Source of the DNA: Eubacterium sp.
GTDB taxonomy: Bacteria > Bacillota > Clostridia > Lachnospirales > Lachnospiraceae
Reading direction: 5' to 3'
Assembly: GCA_022769325.1 (NCBI GenBank)
Contig: JALEKC010000042.1
Coordinates: forward strand, 1-41,471
DNA length: 41,471 nucleotides
Shown here in pieces: positions 28,905 through 38,112 of this stretch (position 1 is the first letter of the stretch; each line of letters begins with the position of its first letter). Under the pieces are notes generated by a model. It did no database searches and was not told where the DNA came from. It was given only the letters and a program-made list of their open reading frames with translations. Both the position numbers and the translations under genes were made by a program.

Positions 28905-29394
28905 TATAAATCACAAAACGAAAAGACAAATTCCCCTCTCGCTTCCAAGGACCTACTTTCTCAGCAGTCCATCGCTCATCCTTTCGAACATCCGGAAAAT
29001 AGGCATCTGCCGTTGAAATTTCTGAAATCTCTGTCAGATATACTTTGGAAGCAAGAGGAAGAAACTGCCGATAAATTTCCTCCCCGCCAATGACAAAAAC
29101 TTTGCCAGGTATCCGGGAAACAACCTGCAATGCCTCTTCCACCGATGAGACCCAGATTAGATTGTCTCTGCTTTCTCTTTTCTTCCGGCTCAAAACCACA
29201 TTGGTGCGCTCTGGCAAGGGTTTCCCCTCCGGAAAGCTTTCCAGGGTCTTGCGCCCCATCAATACCACATTATGCAATGTATTTTTACGGAACCATGCCA
29301 TGTCTTCTTTCAGATGAAATAACAGTTCCCCTTTATTGCCAATACCACCATCGGAAGCCATCGCTGCGATAATATAGATTTCTTTTGTCTCCAT
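28894..29394 (-). CDS. folA: Dihydrofolate reductase
   Basis: This 166-residue enzyme has DGGIGNKGELLFHLKEDM, holding the catalytic acidic residue of the HL-x-ED segment, and VLMGRKTLESFP and FVIGGEEIYRQF of the NADPH-binding strands. It reduces dihydrofolate for thymidylate and purine synthesis. It starts four bases after the hflX stop, with only a weak ribosome site, which suggests translational coupling. No thymidylate synthase lies next to it, unlike in many Firmicutes. Its 3' end overlaps the protease gene by 11 bases. Confidence 0.95.
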   Translation of the reverse strand: METKEIYIIAAMASDGGIGNKGELLFHLKEDMAWFRKNTLHNVVLMGRKTLESFPEGKPLPERTNVVLSRKKRESRDNLIWVSSVEEALQVVSRIPGKVFVIGGEEIYRQFLPLASKVYLTEISEISTADAYFPDVRKDERWTAEKVGPWKREGNLSFRFVIYTKK

Positions 29395-29398
29395 GCCA

Positions 29399-30673
29399 TC
29401 ACCCCATTACTTTGCCAACATATTCCGTCGGAACAGCGGCTTCCACATAAATTCCATCTTCCCGATATTCTTCGGTATCCAATCGCCCATATTGCCGAAT
29501 CAGTTGAATTTTTCCTGCTTCTTCATAAGAAAAAGTCTTCTCTATGCGCACAAAATCTTCATTCAAAATCTTCTCCGTTTTTTGAAGTAATTCTTCAAAC
29601 CCCAGTCTCTGTTTTGCCGATATTTTTACCGTATCCTTACTTCGACAATCTTTTAAAATATTATCTGAAGTCGTTGTATCCCGCAGGCGGTCGATCTTAT
29701 TAAACACAGTAAGAACCGGTTTATCTTTCACATCCAAATGCTTCAAGGTATCATAAACAACATCCATATGGATTTCATAATTTTCATCCGAACAATCCAC
29801 CACATGTAAAATCATATCGGCATATTTGGCTTCTTCCAACGTACTCCGAAATGCCTGAATGAGATGATGTGGTAGTTTATTAATAAAGCCAACCGTATCC
29901 GTAAAGAGTATTTTTTGCCCATTTTCCATCTCATAACTGCGAGTGGTGGGATCCAGGGTGGCAAACAGCATGTCCTCTTCCAGCACATCCGAATGAGTCA
30001 ATGCATTTAAAAGCGTGGATTTTCCGGCATTGGTATACCCCACAATGGCAACCACTTTCGTGCCATTATTCAAACGTTGCTTACGCATAGTTTCCCGGGT
30101 AGCAACCACATTTTTTAATTGACGGTTGAGTATGGATATTCGTTCCCGTATCAATCGCCTGTCCATCTCCAGTTTCTTTTCTCCCGGACCTCTGGTTCCA
30201 ATCCCGCCACTGCTTCCTGCCGCACTTCCTCCAATTCGCGAAAGGGACTTTCCAAGCCCTGTCAACCGGGAAGCACGATACCGAAGTTGTGCCAGTTCCA
30301 CCTGCAATTTACCCTCACTGGTACTGGCATGTGCCGCAAAAATATCCAAAATAAGAACCGTTCGGTCAATCACTTTACAATCCAGCGCTTCCTGCAAATT
30401 TCCAATCTGTGCCGGAGATAATTCATCATCACAGATAACCGTATCTGCCTCTGTCTGCCAAACCAGTTCCTTTAATTCCTGTATTTTTCCCTTTCCAATA
30501 TACGTAGCGGCATGAATTGCTTCCCGGTTCTGAATCAGCCTGCCAACGGTATCAGCTCCCGCCGTATCCGCCAATTCCGCCAATTCATCCAGAGAAGAGG
30601 CCACATCGGTACCATCCTCTAAATCCACAGCAACTAAAAGAACTTTTTCTCTCTGTTCCTTTGTCTCTATCAT
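29399..30673 (-). CDS. hflX: GTPase HflX
   Basis: This 424-residue protein has the HflX N-terminal domain (TYIGKGKIQEL, VICDDELSPAQIGNLQ), the Gly-rich GIGTRGPGEKKLE linker helix start, and a GTPase domain from about residue 205 with VGYTNAGKST (G1), DTVGFI (G3) and FNKIDRL (G4). HflX binds ribosomes and splits stalled 70S complexes under stress. AAAGAGGAAAG precedes the ATG. The gene seems to share a transcript with folA. No unusual features were seen. Confidence 0.96.
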   Translation of the reverse strand: MIETKEQREKVLLVAVDLEDGTDVASSLDELAELADTAGADTVGRLIQNREAIHAATYIGKGKIQELKELVWQTEADTVICDDELSPAQIGNLQEALDCKVIDRTVLILDIFAAHASTSEGKLQVELAQLRYRASRLTGLGKSLSRIGGSAAGSSGGIGTRGPGEKKLEMDRRLIRERISILNRQLKNVVATRETMRKQRLNNGTKVVAIVGYTNAGKSTLLNALTHSDVLEEDMLFATLDPTTRSYEMENGQKILFTDTVGFINKLPHHLIQAFRSTLEEAKYADMILHVVDCSDENYEIHMDVVYDTLKHLDVKDKPVLTVFNKIDRLRDTTTSDNILKDCRSKDTVKISAKQRLGFEELLQKTEKILNEDFVRIEKTFSYEEAGKIQLIRQYGRLDTEEYREDGIYVEAAVPTEYVGKVMG

Positions 30674-30719
30674 AAATCTTTCCTCTTTTCTGCCATAAAT
30701 GAATTTCTATTTTCTATTG

Positions 30720-30748
30720 ATTGTGCCTTTTTTCTATTAAAATGTCAA
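30720..30748 (-). promoter_or_regulatory. Possible hflX promoter
   Basis: A perfect TTGACA (30743-30748) is followed after 17 bases by CACAAT (30720-30725), a weak -10 box, about 45 bases before the hflX ATG. The 113-base gap to zupT holds no clear terminator. Confidence 0.4.
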
Positions 30749-30786
30749 GACAAATATCATTTCTTGCAAGCCCGATGGTACTTGCG

Positions 30787-31587
30787 CTACAAAAATAGCA
30801 ACAAACTAATGGCCATAACCCCCATCCCGGAAATCAAACCATACAAAGACAAATGGTGCTCGCCATATTCTCTGGCTGCCGGAAGCAGTTCATCAAAAGA
30901 TATAAACACCATAATTCCAGCCACTCCGGCGAAAATGATACCATAAACCATATCACTCATTATCGGCAAGAGAATCAACCATCCAATCAAGGCACCAAAT
31001 GGCTCTGCCAATCCGGACAAAAAAGAATATCGAAACGCTTTTATCTTTGACCCTGTGGCCTGATAAATCGGTACGGATACCGCAATTCCTTCCGGAATAT
31101 TGTGAATGGCAATAGCTGCTACAATAGGTAATGCCACGCTTGGTTCCTGCATGGCCGATACAAAGGTGGCAAGCCCCTCTGGGAAGTTATGGATAGCAAT
31201 GGCCAATGCGGTAAATACTCCCATTCGCATCAATTTATCTGTCTTCCTTATTTCTTTCTCTTCATCCTCTACACATTTTACTTCATGGGGATTCTCCTCC
31301 GAGGGAATCATTTTGTCGATAATTGCAATCAGAAGCATACCTGCAAAAAAAGCAAAAATAACCACCCAGTTTCCAGCCCGCTCTCCCATTTCTGCCACTA
31401 GAGAAACCTTAGCTTTGGCAAGAATTTCCACCAGAGAGACATATATCATAACTCCCGCAGAAAAGCCCAGGCTGACAGATAAAAACTTTTTATTGGTCTG
31501 CTTGGCTAAAAAAGCAATACAACTTCCTATTCCGGTACTGAGACCGGCAATTGCCGTAAGAATAAATGCCATTAAAACAGAATTCAT
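30787..31587 (-). CDS. zupT: ZIP family metal transporter (ZupT-like)
   Basis: This 266-residue protein has about eight membrane helices and both hallmark ZIP motifs: HNFPEGLATFVS in helix IV and HNIPEGIAVSV in helix V, whose His and Glu residues bind metal. A cytoplasmic loop between helices III and IV (about residues 95-120) is acidic. ZIP proteins import divalent metals, mainly zinc, iron or manganese. It follows copA by 60 bases with its own probable promoter, so it may be expressed apart from the copper operon. GGAGGGATTCC precedes the ATG. Confidence 0.93.
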   Translation of the reverse strand: MNSVLMAFILTAIAGLSTGIGSCIAFLAKQTNKKFLSVSLGFSAGVMIYVSLVEILAKAKVSLVAEMGERAGNWVVIFAFFAGMLLIAIIDKMIPSEENPHEVKCVEDEEKEIRKTDKLMRMGVFTALAIAIHNFPEGLATFVSAMQEPSVALPIVAAIAIHNIPEGIAVSVPIYQATGSKIKAFRYSFLSGLAEPFGALIGWLILLPIMSDMVYGIIFAGVAGIMVFISFDELLPAAREYGEHHLSLYGLISGMGVMAISLLLFL

Positions 31588-31609
31588 GGAATCCCTCCTC
31601 TCCTCTTCT

Positions 31610-31638
31610 ATTTTATGAGTTCACTTCAGGAAATGCAA
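31610..31638 (-). promoter_or_regulatory. Probable zupT promoter
   Basis: TTGCAT (31633-31638), a 17-base spacer and TAAAAT (31610-31615) lie on the minus strand between the copA stop and zupT, a reasonable vegetative promoter. Confidence 0.5.
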
Positions 31639-31647
31639 CACTTTTCC

Positions 31648-33906
31648 TTATTTAATTATGCGATTCAGCCGCAGGGCGTTGGATACAACACAAAAGCTAC
31701 TAAGACTCATGGCAGCCGCACCAAACATGGGATTCAAGGTAAGTCCAAATGGGATAAAAAGTCCGGCTGCCAAAGGAATTCCGATGGTATTGTAGAAAAA
31801 TGCCCAAAAGAGATTTTGATGAATATTTTTCAATGTCTTTTTGCTGATTCGAATTGCCTGAGGCACATCGGAAAGACGACTTTTCATCAATACAATATCC
31901 GCTGCATCCATAGCTACATCGGTTCCGGCACCGATGGCAATGCCGATATTTGCCCGGGTAAGGGCCGGTGCGTCATTGATACCATCTCCTACCATAGCCA
32001 CTTCTCCTTTTTTACGCAACTTGCGGACAACGGCTTCTTTTCCCTCCGGCAACACACCGGCAATCACTTCATCCACTCCGGCTTGATTTCCAATGGCCTT
32101 TGCCGTAGCTTCATTATCTCCCGTCAGCATGACCACATAAATTCCCATATCTTTTAATTCTTTGATGGCCAGAGCGCTATCTTCTTTCATGACATCTGCC
32201 ACTGCAATCATTCCCTGAATCTTACCATTTTGGGCAAAGAACAAAGGAGTTTTCCCCTCTTTTGCCATACTTTCCGCCTTCTTTTTCATTTCTGTTTCCA
32301 TCTTTGTCAAAGAAGAAAGATAAGATAGACTTCCCCCCATCAGTTTTGCGCCATCCAAAACGCGAACGGCCTCCAGACCATTCCCTGGAAGTGCTCGAAA
32401 TTCTTTCACTTCATCTGCTTTTATCTTTTCCTTTTGTGCCCTTTCCAAAATAGCTTTTGCCAGAGGATGCTCGCTGCCTTTTTCCAGAGAAAAAGCCAAT
32501 TGAAGTAATTCCTCTTCTGTCACACCTGATACCGGACAAATATCCGTTACTACCGGTTCTCCTTCTGTAATAGTTCCCGTTTTATCACATGCCACAATTC
32601 GTATTTTCCCTGCCTCTTCCAAAGAAGTTGCATTTTTAAATAGAATTCCTTTTTTTGCAGCACGTCCATTTCCAACCATAATCGCCACCGGTGTAGCAAG
32701 ACCTAAAGCACATGGACAACTAATAACCAAAACAGAGATGCCCCTTGCGATAGCAAAGCCAAATTCTCTGCCAAGAAGCAGCCACACCACCGTTGTAACA
32801 ATAGCAATCGCAATGACTACGGGTACAAAAACACCAGAAACTTTATCTGCAATTTTTGCAATGGGCGCCTTGGTAGCTGCCGTGTCGCTTACCATTTGGA
32901 TAATCTGCTGCAAAGTGGTATCTTCTCCCACACGAATCGCTTCACAGCGGAGAATCCCTGACTGGTTTATGGTTGCTGCAAAGACTCCATCCCCCTTCTC
33001 TTTATCCACAGGAATACTTTCACCCGTAAGGGCTGACTCATTGACCGCACTATTTCCCTCCAGAACCACTCCATCTGTAGGAATGCTCTCCCCGGGACGA
33101 ACCAGAAAAATATCCCCTTTTTTTACCTGTTCCACCGGAATTTCCATTTCTTTCCCCTCCCGGATAACCGTAGCCTTTTGGGGTGCCAGGCGCATCAGAC
33201 TTTTCAACGCATCTGTAGTTTTTCCTTTGGAATGTGACTCCAGCATTTTCCCAAGCGTAATCAAAGTTAAAATCATGGCCGCCGACTCGAAATATAATTC
33301 CATCATATATTTCATAACTTCACCATCATTTCCGGCAACCTGGGCCGCTGTCATTTGAAACAAGGCAAATGTACTATACAGAAATGCCGCAGAGGAACCA
33401 AGAGCAACCAGAGAATCCATATTGGGAGCCCCGTGAAATAAACTTTTAAAACCCGAAATAAAAAAGTGCTGGTTAATTACCATAATAATAACCGTCAACA
33501 ACAATTGCGTAAGTCCCATGGCTACATGATTGTTCTCATAAAAATGTGGCAATGGCCATCCCCACATCATATGTCCCATGGAGAAGTACATTAATACAAT
33601 GAGAAAAACCAGAGAAATATACAATCTCTTTTTCAAAAGGAGCGTTTCCGAATCCTCAAACCCGTTCTCAGCAGATGACCTGTTGCCATCTGCCGTACCT
33701 TTTTCTCCATTTTTTGCCGAAGCTCCATATCCGGCTTTTTTTACCGCTTCAATAATCACATCATCGGACGCCTGCCCCTCCACATTCATGGAATTGGTTA
33801 GTAAACTCACGGAACAGGATGTAACCCCTTCCAATCCGGAAACTGCTTTCTCCACTCGACTACTACAAGCAGCGCAATTCATGCCTGTCACATTAAAATG
33901 ACGCAT
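31648..33906 (-). CDS. copA: Copper-exporting P1B-type ATPase
   Basis: This 752-residue P-type ATPase has one N-terminal heavy-metal domain with GMNCAAC (Cys11, Cys14), a variable linker to residue 90, eight predicted helices, CPC at 397-399 in helix 6, the phosphorylated Asp441 in DKTGTIT, the HP motif in the nucleotide domain (SEHPLA) and GDGINDAP near the end. The CPC motif plus the N-x6-YN and M-x2-S-type final helices mark the Cu(I) group. It pumps Cu(I) out of the cytosol. It follows the HMA chaperone gene by 11 bases, behind a promoter with a CsoR-like operator, so copper induction is likely. Confidence 0.96.
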   Translation of the reverse strand: MRHFNVTGMNCAACSSRVEKAVSGLEGVTSCSVSLLTNSMNVEGQASDDVIIEAVKKAGYGASAKNGEKGTADGNRSSAENGFEDSETLLLKKRLYISLVFLIVLMYFSMGHMMWGWPLPHFYENNHVAMGLTQLLLTVIIMVINQHFFISGFKSLFHGAPNMDSLVALGSSAAFLYSTFALFQMTAAQVAGNDGEVMKYMMELYFESAAMILTLITLGKMLESHSKGKTTDALKSLMRLAPQKATVIREGKEMEIPVEQVKKGDIFLVRPGESIPTDGVVLEGNSAVNESALTGESIPVDKEKGDGVFAATINQSGILRCEAIRVGEDTTLQQIIQMVSDTAATKAPIAKIADKVSGVFVPVVIAIAIVTTVVWLLLGREFGFAIARGISVLVISCPCALGLATPVAIMVGNGRAAKKGILFKNATSLEEAGKIRIVACDKTGTITEGEPVVTDICPVSGVTEEELLQLAFSLEKGSEHPLAKAILERAQKEKIKADEVKEFRALPGNGLEAVRVLDGAKLMGGSLSYLSSLTKMETEMKKKAESMAKEGKTPLFFAQNGKIQGMIAVADVMKEDSALAIKELKDMGIYVVMLTGDNEATAKAIGNQAGVDEVIAGVLPEGKEAVVRKLRKKGEVAMVGDGINDAPALTRANIGIAIGAGTDVAMDAADIVLMKSRLSDVPQAIRISKKTLKNIHQNLFWAFFYNTIGIPLAAGLFIPFGLTLNPMFGAAAMSLSSFCVVSNALRLNRIIK

Positions 33907-33917
33907 CTCTTAACCTC

Positions 33918-34172
33918 CTATTTGTGAAACAGAGAGAATTTTTTCTTTTCATAGGGTTCTACCTGAATCTCAATCACTTGATATCCAATCTCTGCTATTT
34001 CTGCTTTCAATTTTTCCTCATCCAGCTTTTCTTCTGAAATAATCTCTGTCACAGCTTTTTTATGAGAGGAAGTCACTCCTTTGACATCAAATTTGGCCTC
34101 AATCCTCTCATTCATATGTTTCTCACAATTTTCACACATCATACCTTCCACATCTACAATTGTTTTATACAT
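33918..34172 (-). CDS. HMA-domain copper chaperone
   Basis: This 84-residue protein is a single heavy-metal-associated domain with MMCENC (Cys13, Cys16) at the metal loop and a charged Lys-rich tail of about 15 residues. Such proteins pass Cu(I) to CopA. It is the first gene of the copper operon, 58 bases after its promoter, with GGAGGATTTTGCT before the ATG. The first Met of the loop is doubled and a His follows the second Cys by three residues, both common in the family. Confidence 0.92.
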   Translation of the reverse strand: MYKTIVDVEGMMCENCEKHMNERIEAKFDVKGVTSSHKKAVTEIISEEKLDEEKLKAEIAEIGYQVIEIQVEPYEKKKFSLFHK

Positions 34173-34229
34173 AGCAAAATCCTCCTAGAAAATAGTTTTT
34201 GAGATAGTATTCTCACTTCCTTGCTTTTT

Positions 34230-34258
34230 ATACTATACCCCTATGGGGTATATGTCAA
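34230..34258 (-). promoter_or_regulatory. Copper operon promoter with CsoR operator in its spacer
   Basis: TTGACA (34253-34258) and TAGTAT (34230-34235) are 17 bases apart on the minus strand. The spacer is filled by a palindrome, TATACCCC-3-GGGGTATA (34234-34252), whose C/G-rich arms resemble known CsoR sites. CsoR bound here would block RNA polymerase from the chaperone-copA genes. The palindrome and boxes are seen; the binding is inference. Confidence 0.82.
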
Positions 34259-34287
34259 GAAAAAAATACTCTTTCTGATAATTTTTC

Positions 34288-34316
34288 TTTACGAATGCAT
34301 GAAAACTCTTTATAAT
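34288..34316 (+). promoter_or_regulatory. csoR promoter
   Basis: TTTACG (34288-34293), a 17-base spacer and TATAAT (34311-34316) precede csoR on the plus strand. The box is separate from the palindrome, whose nearest edge is 36 bases upstream, so csoR itself may be only weakly self-controlled. Confidence 0.7.
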
Positions 34317-34346
34317 GAAGTTTATAAATACCATAGGAGGGCTGTT

Positions 34347-34646
34347 ATGTCTGAAAAAAAATGCTGTCATCAAAAGAAATATCGTTCTGAAGAGGAGAAA
34401 AAGAAGCTCATCCACCGTTTGAATCGCATCGAAGGGCAGATTCGCGGTCTGCGGGGTATGCTTGAAGAGGATACCTATTGTATGGATATCCTGATGCAAT
34501 CCTCCGCTGCATCTGCTGCACTTACCGCCTTTAACCGCGAACTCTTATGCTCCCATATCGAAAGTTGTGTCGTGGACGGCATCCGTCAAGGCGACAACGA
34601 AAAAGTAGATGAACTTCTTTCTATAATACAAAAAATGATTAAGTGA
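34347..34646 (+). CDS. csoR: Copper-sensing repressor CsoR
   Basis: This 99-residue all-helical repressor has Cys45, His70 and Cys74, the Cys-x-His-x3-Cys set that binds Cu(I) in CsoR proteins, and RLNRIEGQIRGLRGMLEED at the start of the fold. Binding of Cu(I) releases DNA. The start was set at the ATG at 34347, because GGAGG precedes it and the longer frame adds an N-terminus unlike the family. Two Cys and a His near residues 6-8 are extra. It is divergent from the copper operon, and its stop is one base from the end of glgA. A nickel- or formaldehyde-sensing relative is less likely given the copA neighbour. Confidence 0.93.
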   Translation: MSEKKCCHQKKYRSEEEKKKLIHRLNRIEGQIRGLRGMLEEDTYCMDILMQSSAASAALTAFNRELLCSHIESCVVDGIRQGDNEKVDELLSIIQKMIK

Positions 34647-34647
34647 T

Positions 34648-36084
34648 TTACATCCTGTTATACAAATCCTCATATTTCTTTGCCGAATTCGACCAGGAGA
34701 AATCCATCGCCATACCACGATCAATAATTTTATTCCAGTCACGTTTCCGATTGAAATAAATATGCTTTGCATAGCGAATGGTATTAAGCATCTCATGAGC
34801 ATTATAATTGGCAAAAGAGAATCCCGTTCCTTTGTTTTCATATTCATTGTAGGCTTCTACTGTATCTTTCAAGCCACCGGTTTCACGAACAATTGGAACC
34901 GTTCCATAGCGAAGACTCATCAGCTGGCTGAGACCACATGGTTCAAACAGGGATGGCATCAAAAAGGCATCACAAGATGCATAAATTTTATGAGAACGCT
35001 CATTGGAATAGAAAATATTAGCAGATACCCTCTCCGGATATTTCCATGCAAAATGGCGGAACAAATGCTCATATTTTTCCTCTCCTGTTCCCAAGACTAC
35101 CAATTGGGTATCTTCCGCACAAATTTCCTCGATGACATAATCAATTAAGTCAAATCCTTTTTGATCTGTCAAACGGGATACAATTCCAATCATAAATTTC
35201 TTGTCATCCTGAGCAAGACCAAGTTCTTTCTGCAAGGCACGCTTATTCTTTATCTTTTCTTTACGAAAAGTTCTCGCATCATAATTGAACTCAATCATCG
35301 GGTCGGTAGCCGGATTGTATTCATCATAATCCAATCCATTTACAATTCCTGTCAGACATGAGGATCTGGCATTCATCAAACCATCCAATTTTTCTCCATA
35401 AAACGGAGTCTTGATTTCTTCTGCATAGGTATCACTTACAGTGGTAATCTGATCGGCATATACCAATCCACCTTTTAAATAATTTGCGTCCCCATATGCT
35501 TCCAATTTATCCGGACTAAAATAATAAGCATCCAGTCCGGTGGTATCCATGACCGTCTTTTTGTCCCAGATACCCTGAAATTTCAGATTGTGTATGGTCA
35601 TAATGGATTTGATTCCACGGAAAAACTCGCCTTGCTGGAAAGAATCCTTCAAATATACCGGAATCAAGCCCGTTTGCCAGTCATGACAATGAATGATATC
35701 CGGACGGAACCCAATCACCGGAAGAGCAGATAATGCTGCCTTACTAAAGAAAGCAAATTTCTCAATATCTTGATAAATTTCTCCATATGGTTTATTTCCG
35801 CTAAAATAGAATTCGTTATCAAGGAAATAGAAAATTACTCCTTGATATTCCATTTCGAAAATACCCACATATTGCTTTCTCCAAGCAAGTTCCAGATAAA
35901 AATGAGTCAGAAATTTCATTTGATTTTTATATTCATCCGGTATCGCAATATACTTCGGTATCATTACTCGGACATCAAATTGATTTTTATCAAAATATTT
36001 GGGCAGGGAACCAACTACATCTGCCAAACCTCCTGTTTTGATAAAAGGCACACTTTCCGATGCCACAAACAAAACTTTTTTCAT
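34648..36084 (-). CDS. glgA: Glycogen synthase (ADP-glucose type)
   Basis: This 478-residue GT5 enzyme begins MKKVLFVASESVPFIKTGGLADVVGSLPK, with the KTGGL glucosyl-nucleotide site. It has the catalytic C-terminal EPCGLSQLMSLRYGTVPIVRETGGLKDTV with both conserved Glu. It extends alpha-1,4-glucan from ADP-glucose in the cytosol. The start at 36084 was chosen over an ATG four codons upstream because GGAGG lies between them. It follows a sulfhydrylase gene, an unusual neighbour; the rest of a glg operon (glgC, glgD, glgB) is not seen. Confidence 0.96.
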   Translation of the reverse strand: MKKVLFVASESVPFIKTGGLADVVGSLPKYFDKNQFDVRVMIPKYIAIPDEYKNQMKFLTHFYLELAWRKQYVGIFEMEYQGVIFYFLDNEFYFSGNKPYGEIYQDIEKFAFFSKAALSALPVIGFRPDIIHCHDWQTGLIPVYLKDSFQQGEFFRGIKSIMTIHNLKFQGIWDKKTVMDTTGLDAYYFSPDKLEAYGDANYLKGGLVYADQITTVSDTYAEEIKTPFYGEKLDGLMNARSSCLTGIVNGLDYDEYNPATDPMIEFNYDARTFRKEKIKNKRALQKELGLAQDDKKFMIGIVSRLTDQKGFDLIDYVIEEICAEDTQLVVLGTGEEKYEHLFRHFAWKYPERVSANIFYSNERSHKIYASCDAFLMPSLFEPCGLSQLMSLRYGTVPIVRETGGLKDTVEAYNEYENKGTGFSFANYNAHEMLNTIRYAKHIYFNRKRDWNKIIDRGMAMDFSWSNSAKKYEDLYNRM

Positions 36085-36111
36085 ACATACCTCCATTCCG
36101 AAGCGTTACCC

Positions 36112-37383
36112 TTAGCCCTCAAGCGCCTGCTTCAAATCTGCAATAATATCTTCTACATTTTCTATTCCAACAGAGAGGCGAACCAAATCCGGTGCAACCC
36201 CTGCTGCCAGTAACTCTTCATCATTCATCTGCCGATGTGTGGCAGATGCCGGATGCAAAATACAAGTATGTGCATCCGCTACATGCGTTGCTATCATTGC
36301 GACTTTTAATTTTGCCATAAATTTTTCCGCTGCCGCACGACCGCCCTTCACACCAAAGGATACTACACCACAAGTTCCATTTGGCATGTATTTCTTTGCT
36401 CTTTCATAATATTTATTTCCCGGCAGTCCCGGGAAATTTACCCAGGATACATTTTCATGGGCTTCCAAAAATTCTGCAACCTTCTGTGCATTTTCACAAT
36501 GTCTTGGCATACGAACATGCAAAGATTCCAATCCAAGGTTCAGTAAATATGCATTCATCGGTGCCTGAATCGAACCCAAATCACGCATTAACTGAGCTGT
36601 CGCTTTCGTTATGAAAGCACCACCTAAACCAAACTTTTCCGCATAGGTAATTCCATGATAGGACTCGTCCGGTGTGGTAAGTCCCGGATATTTATCCGCG
36701 TGGGCAAACCAGTCAAAATTTCCGGAATCTACGATACATCCACCGACTGTAGCATCATGTCCATCCATATATTTTGTGGTAGAATGAGTCACAATATCTG
36801 CTCCCCATTCAAAAGGACGACAATTAATCGGTGTGGCAAAAGTATTGTCCACAATCAATGGAACTCCATGCGCATGTGCTGCCTTCGCAAATCTCTCGAT
36901 ATCAAATACAATCAATGCCGGATTGGCAATGGTCTCACCAAACACTGCTTTGGTATTGGGCTGGAATGCCGCTTCCAGCTCCTCATCAGAGCAATCCGGA
37001 TCCACAAATGTAAAATCAATGCCCATACGCTTCATCGTCACGGCAAATAAATTGTAAGTTCCTCCATAAATCGTAGAGGAGGATACCACATGATCTCCGG
37101 CGCTGCAAATATTAAAAATGGAATAAAAGGATGCCGCCTGTCCTGAGGAGGTCAACATCGCTGCCGTTCCTCCCTCTAGCGCACAGATTTTGGCTGCCAC
37201 ATTGTCATTGGTAGGATTTTGCAATCGGGAGTAAAAATATCCCTCATCCTCCAAATCAAACAGGCGTCCCATCGCCTCACTGGTGTCGTACTTAAATGTG
37301 GTACTTTGTACAATGGGAATCATGCGTGACTCCCCATTTTTAGGTTCGTATCCCGCCTGGATACACATTGTCTCTCGCTTCAT
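36112..37383 (-). CDS. metY: O-acetylhomoserine sulfhydrylase (first of two)
   Basis: This 423-residue PLP enzyme of the Cys/Met metabolism family has HSTTKYMDGHDATVGG with the PLP Lys, [13 protein letters not shown] as the phosphate loop, and VIDPA-like closing segments around ILHPASATHRQM. It is expected to make homocysteine from O-acetylhomoserine and sulfide; a methionine gamma-lyase or O-succinyl variant cannot be ruled out. GGAGAAGGAAA precedes the ATG at 37383. It starts 11 bases after araD, so the two are probably on one transcript. A second family member lies at 39595. Confidence 0.88.
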   Translation of the reverse strand: MKRETMCIQAGYEPKNGESRMIPIVQSTTFKYDTSEAMGRLFDLEDEGYFYSRLQNPTNDNVAAKICALEGGTAAMLTSSGQAASFYSIFNICSAGDHVVSSSTIYGGTYNLFAVTMKRMGIDFTFVDPDCSDEELEAAFQPNTKAVFGETIANPALIVFDIERFAKAAHAHGVPLIVDNTFATPINCRPFEWGADIVTHSTTKYMDGHDATVGGCIVDSGNFDWFAHADKYPGLTTPDESYHGITYAEKFGLGGAFITKATAQLMRDLGSIQAPMNAYLLNLGLESLHVRMPRHCENAQKVAEFLEAHENVSWVNFPGLPGNKYYERAKKYMPNGTCGVVSFGVKGGRAAAEKFMAKLKVAMIATHVADAHTCILHPASATHRQMNDEELLAAGVAPDLVRLSVGIENVEDIIADLKQALEG

Positions 37384-37394
37384 TTTCCTTCTCC

Positions 37395-38090
37395 TTACTC
37401 CGTTGTCTGTCCGTAATATGCATTGTCTCCATGCTTTCTAAAGTAATGCTTATCCAGCAAATACTGTGGTGCCGGACTCACCTGTGGATTTAATGTCATG
37501 GTATGATGGGCCATCTCTGCCACCTTATCCAAAACTACGGCATTATAAACCGCATTGGCCGGAGAAGTTCCCCAGGCAAATGGACCATGATTTTTAACTA
37601 CAATTCCCGGCACTTCCATGGCATCTCTGTCCCCAATGGTCTCCACGATTACAACACCGGTATTTTTCTCATAATCCATATTGATTTCTGCTGCTGTCAA
37701 ATCTCTTGTACATGGAATTTCTCCATAAAAATAATCCGCGTGTGTCGTTCCAAGTGCCGGAATTGCCATGCCGGCTTGAGCAAATGTAACAGCCCATGTG
37801 GAATGAGTATGTACCACACCACCAAGATTGTCAAATGCCTTATACAATTCGATATGTGTGGCTGTATCAGAAGATGGACGATACCGACCTTCAACTACAT
37901 TCTGTTCAAAGTCAACTACTACCATATCTTCTGGTGAAAGTTCATCATATTCCACTCCACTTGGTTTAATCACAACCAGATTGTTTTCCCTGTCGATTCC
38001 ACTTACATTTCCCCACGTATAAATGACAAGTCCTTTTTCCTGCAACTCCATATTGGCTTCATAAACTTCTTTTTTCAACTGTTCTAACAT
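37395..38090 (-). CDS. araD: L-ribulose-5-phosphate 4-epimerase
   Basis: This 231-residue class II aldolase-fold enzyme shows WGNVSG and [19 protein letters not shown] near the N-terminus, VVHTHSTWA with zinc-binding His residues and, near the end, a third His in [12 protein letters not shown]. It converts L-ribulose-5-P to D-xylulose-5-P. The start at 38090 was chosen because GGAGGG lies seven bases upstream; the frame extends a few codons further without an ATG. No araA or araB is close. Its promoter carries an operator-like inverted repeat, and metY follows directly. UlaF/SgbE-type relatives are possible. Confidence 0.9.
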   Translation of the reverse strand: MLEQLKKEVYEANMELQEKGLVIYTWGNVSGIDRENNLVVIKPSGVEYDELSPEDMVVVDFEQNVVEGRYRPSSDTATHIELYKAFDNLGGVVHTHSTWAVTFAQAGMAIPALGTTHADYFYGEIPCTRDLTAAEINMDYEKNTGVVIVETIGDRDAMEVPGIVVKNHGPFAWGTSPANAVYNAVVLDKVAEMAHHTMTLNPQVSPAPQYLLDKHYFRKHGDNAYYGQTTE

Positions 38091-38112
38091 GTTGTTTCCC
38101 TCCAAAAAAAAA

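Noticed and set aside
30763-30790. GCAAG/CTTGC hairpin after zupT
   Set aside because: The stem is five bases with a ten-base loop and no U run; too weak to call a terminator.
32738-33358. 206-residue plus-strand open frame
   Set aside because: It is antisense to the copA core, which has all P-type ATPase motifs; it has no recognisable domain.
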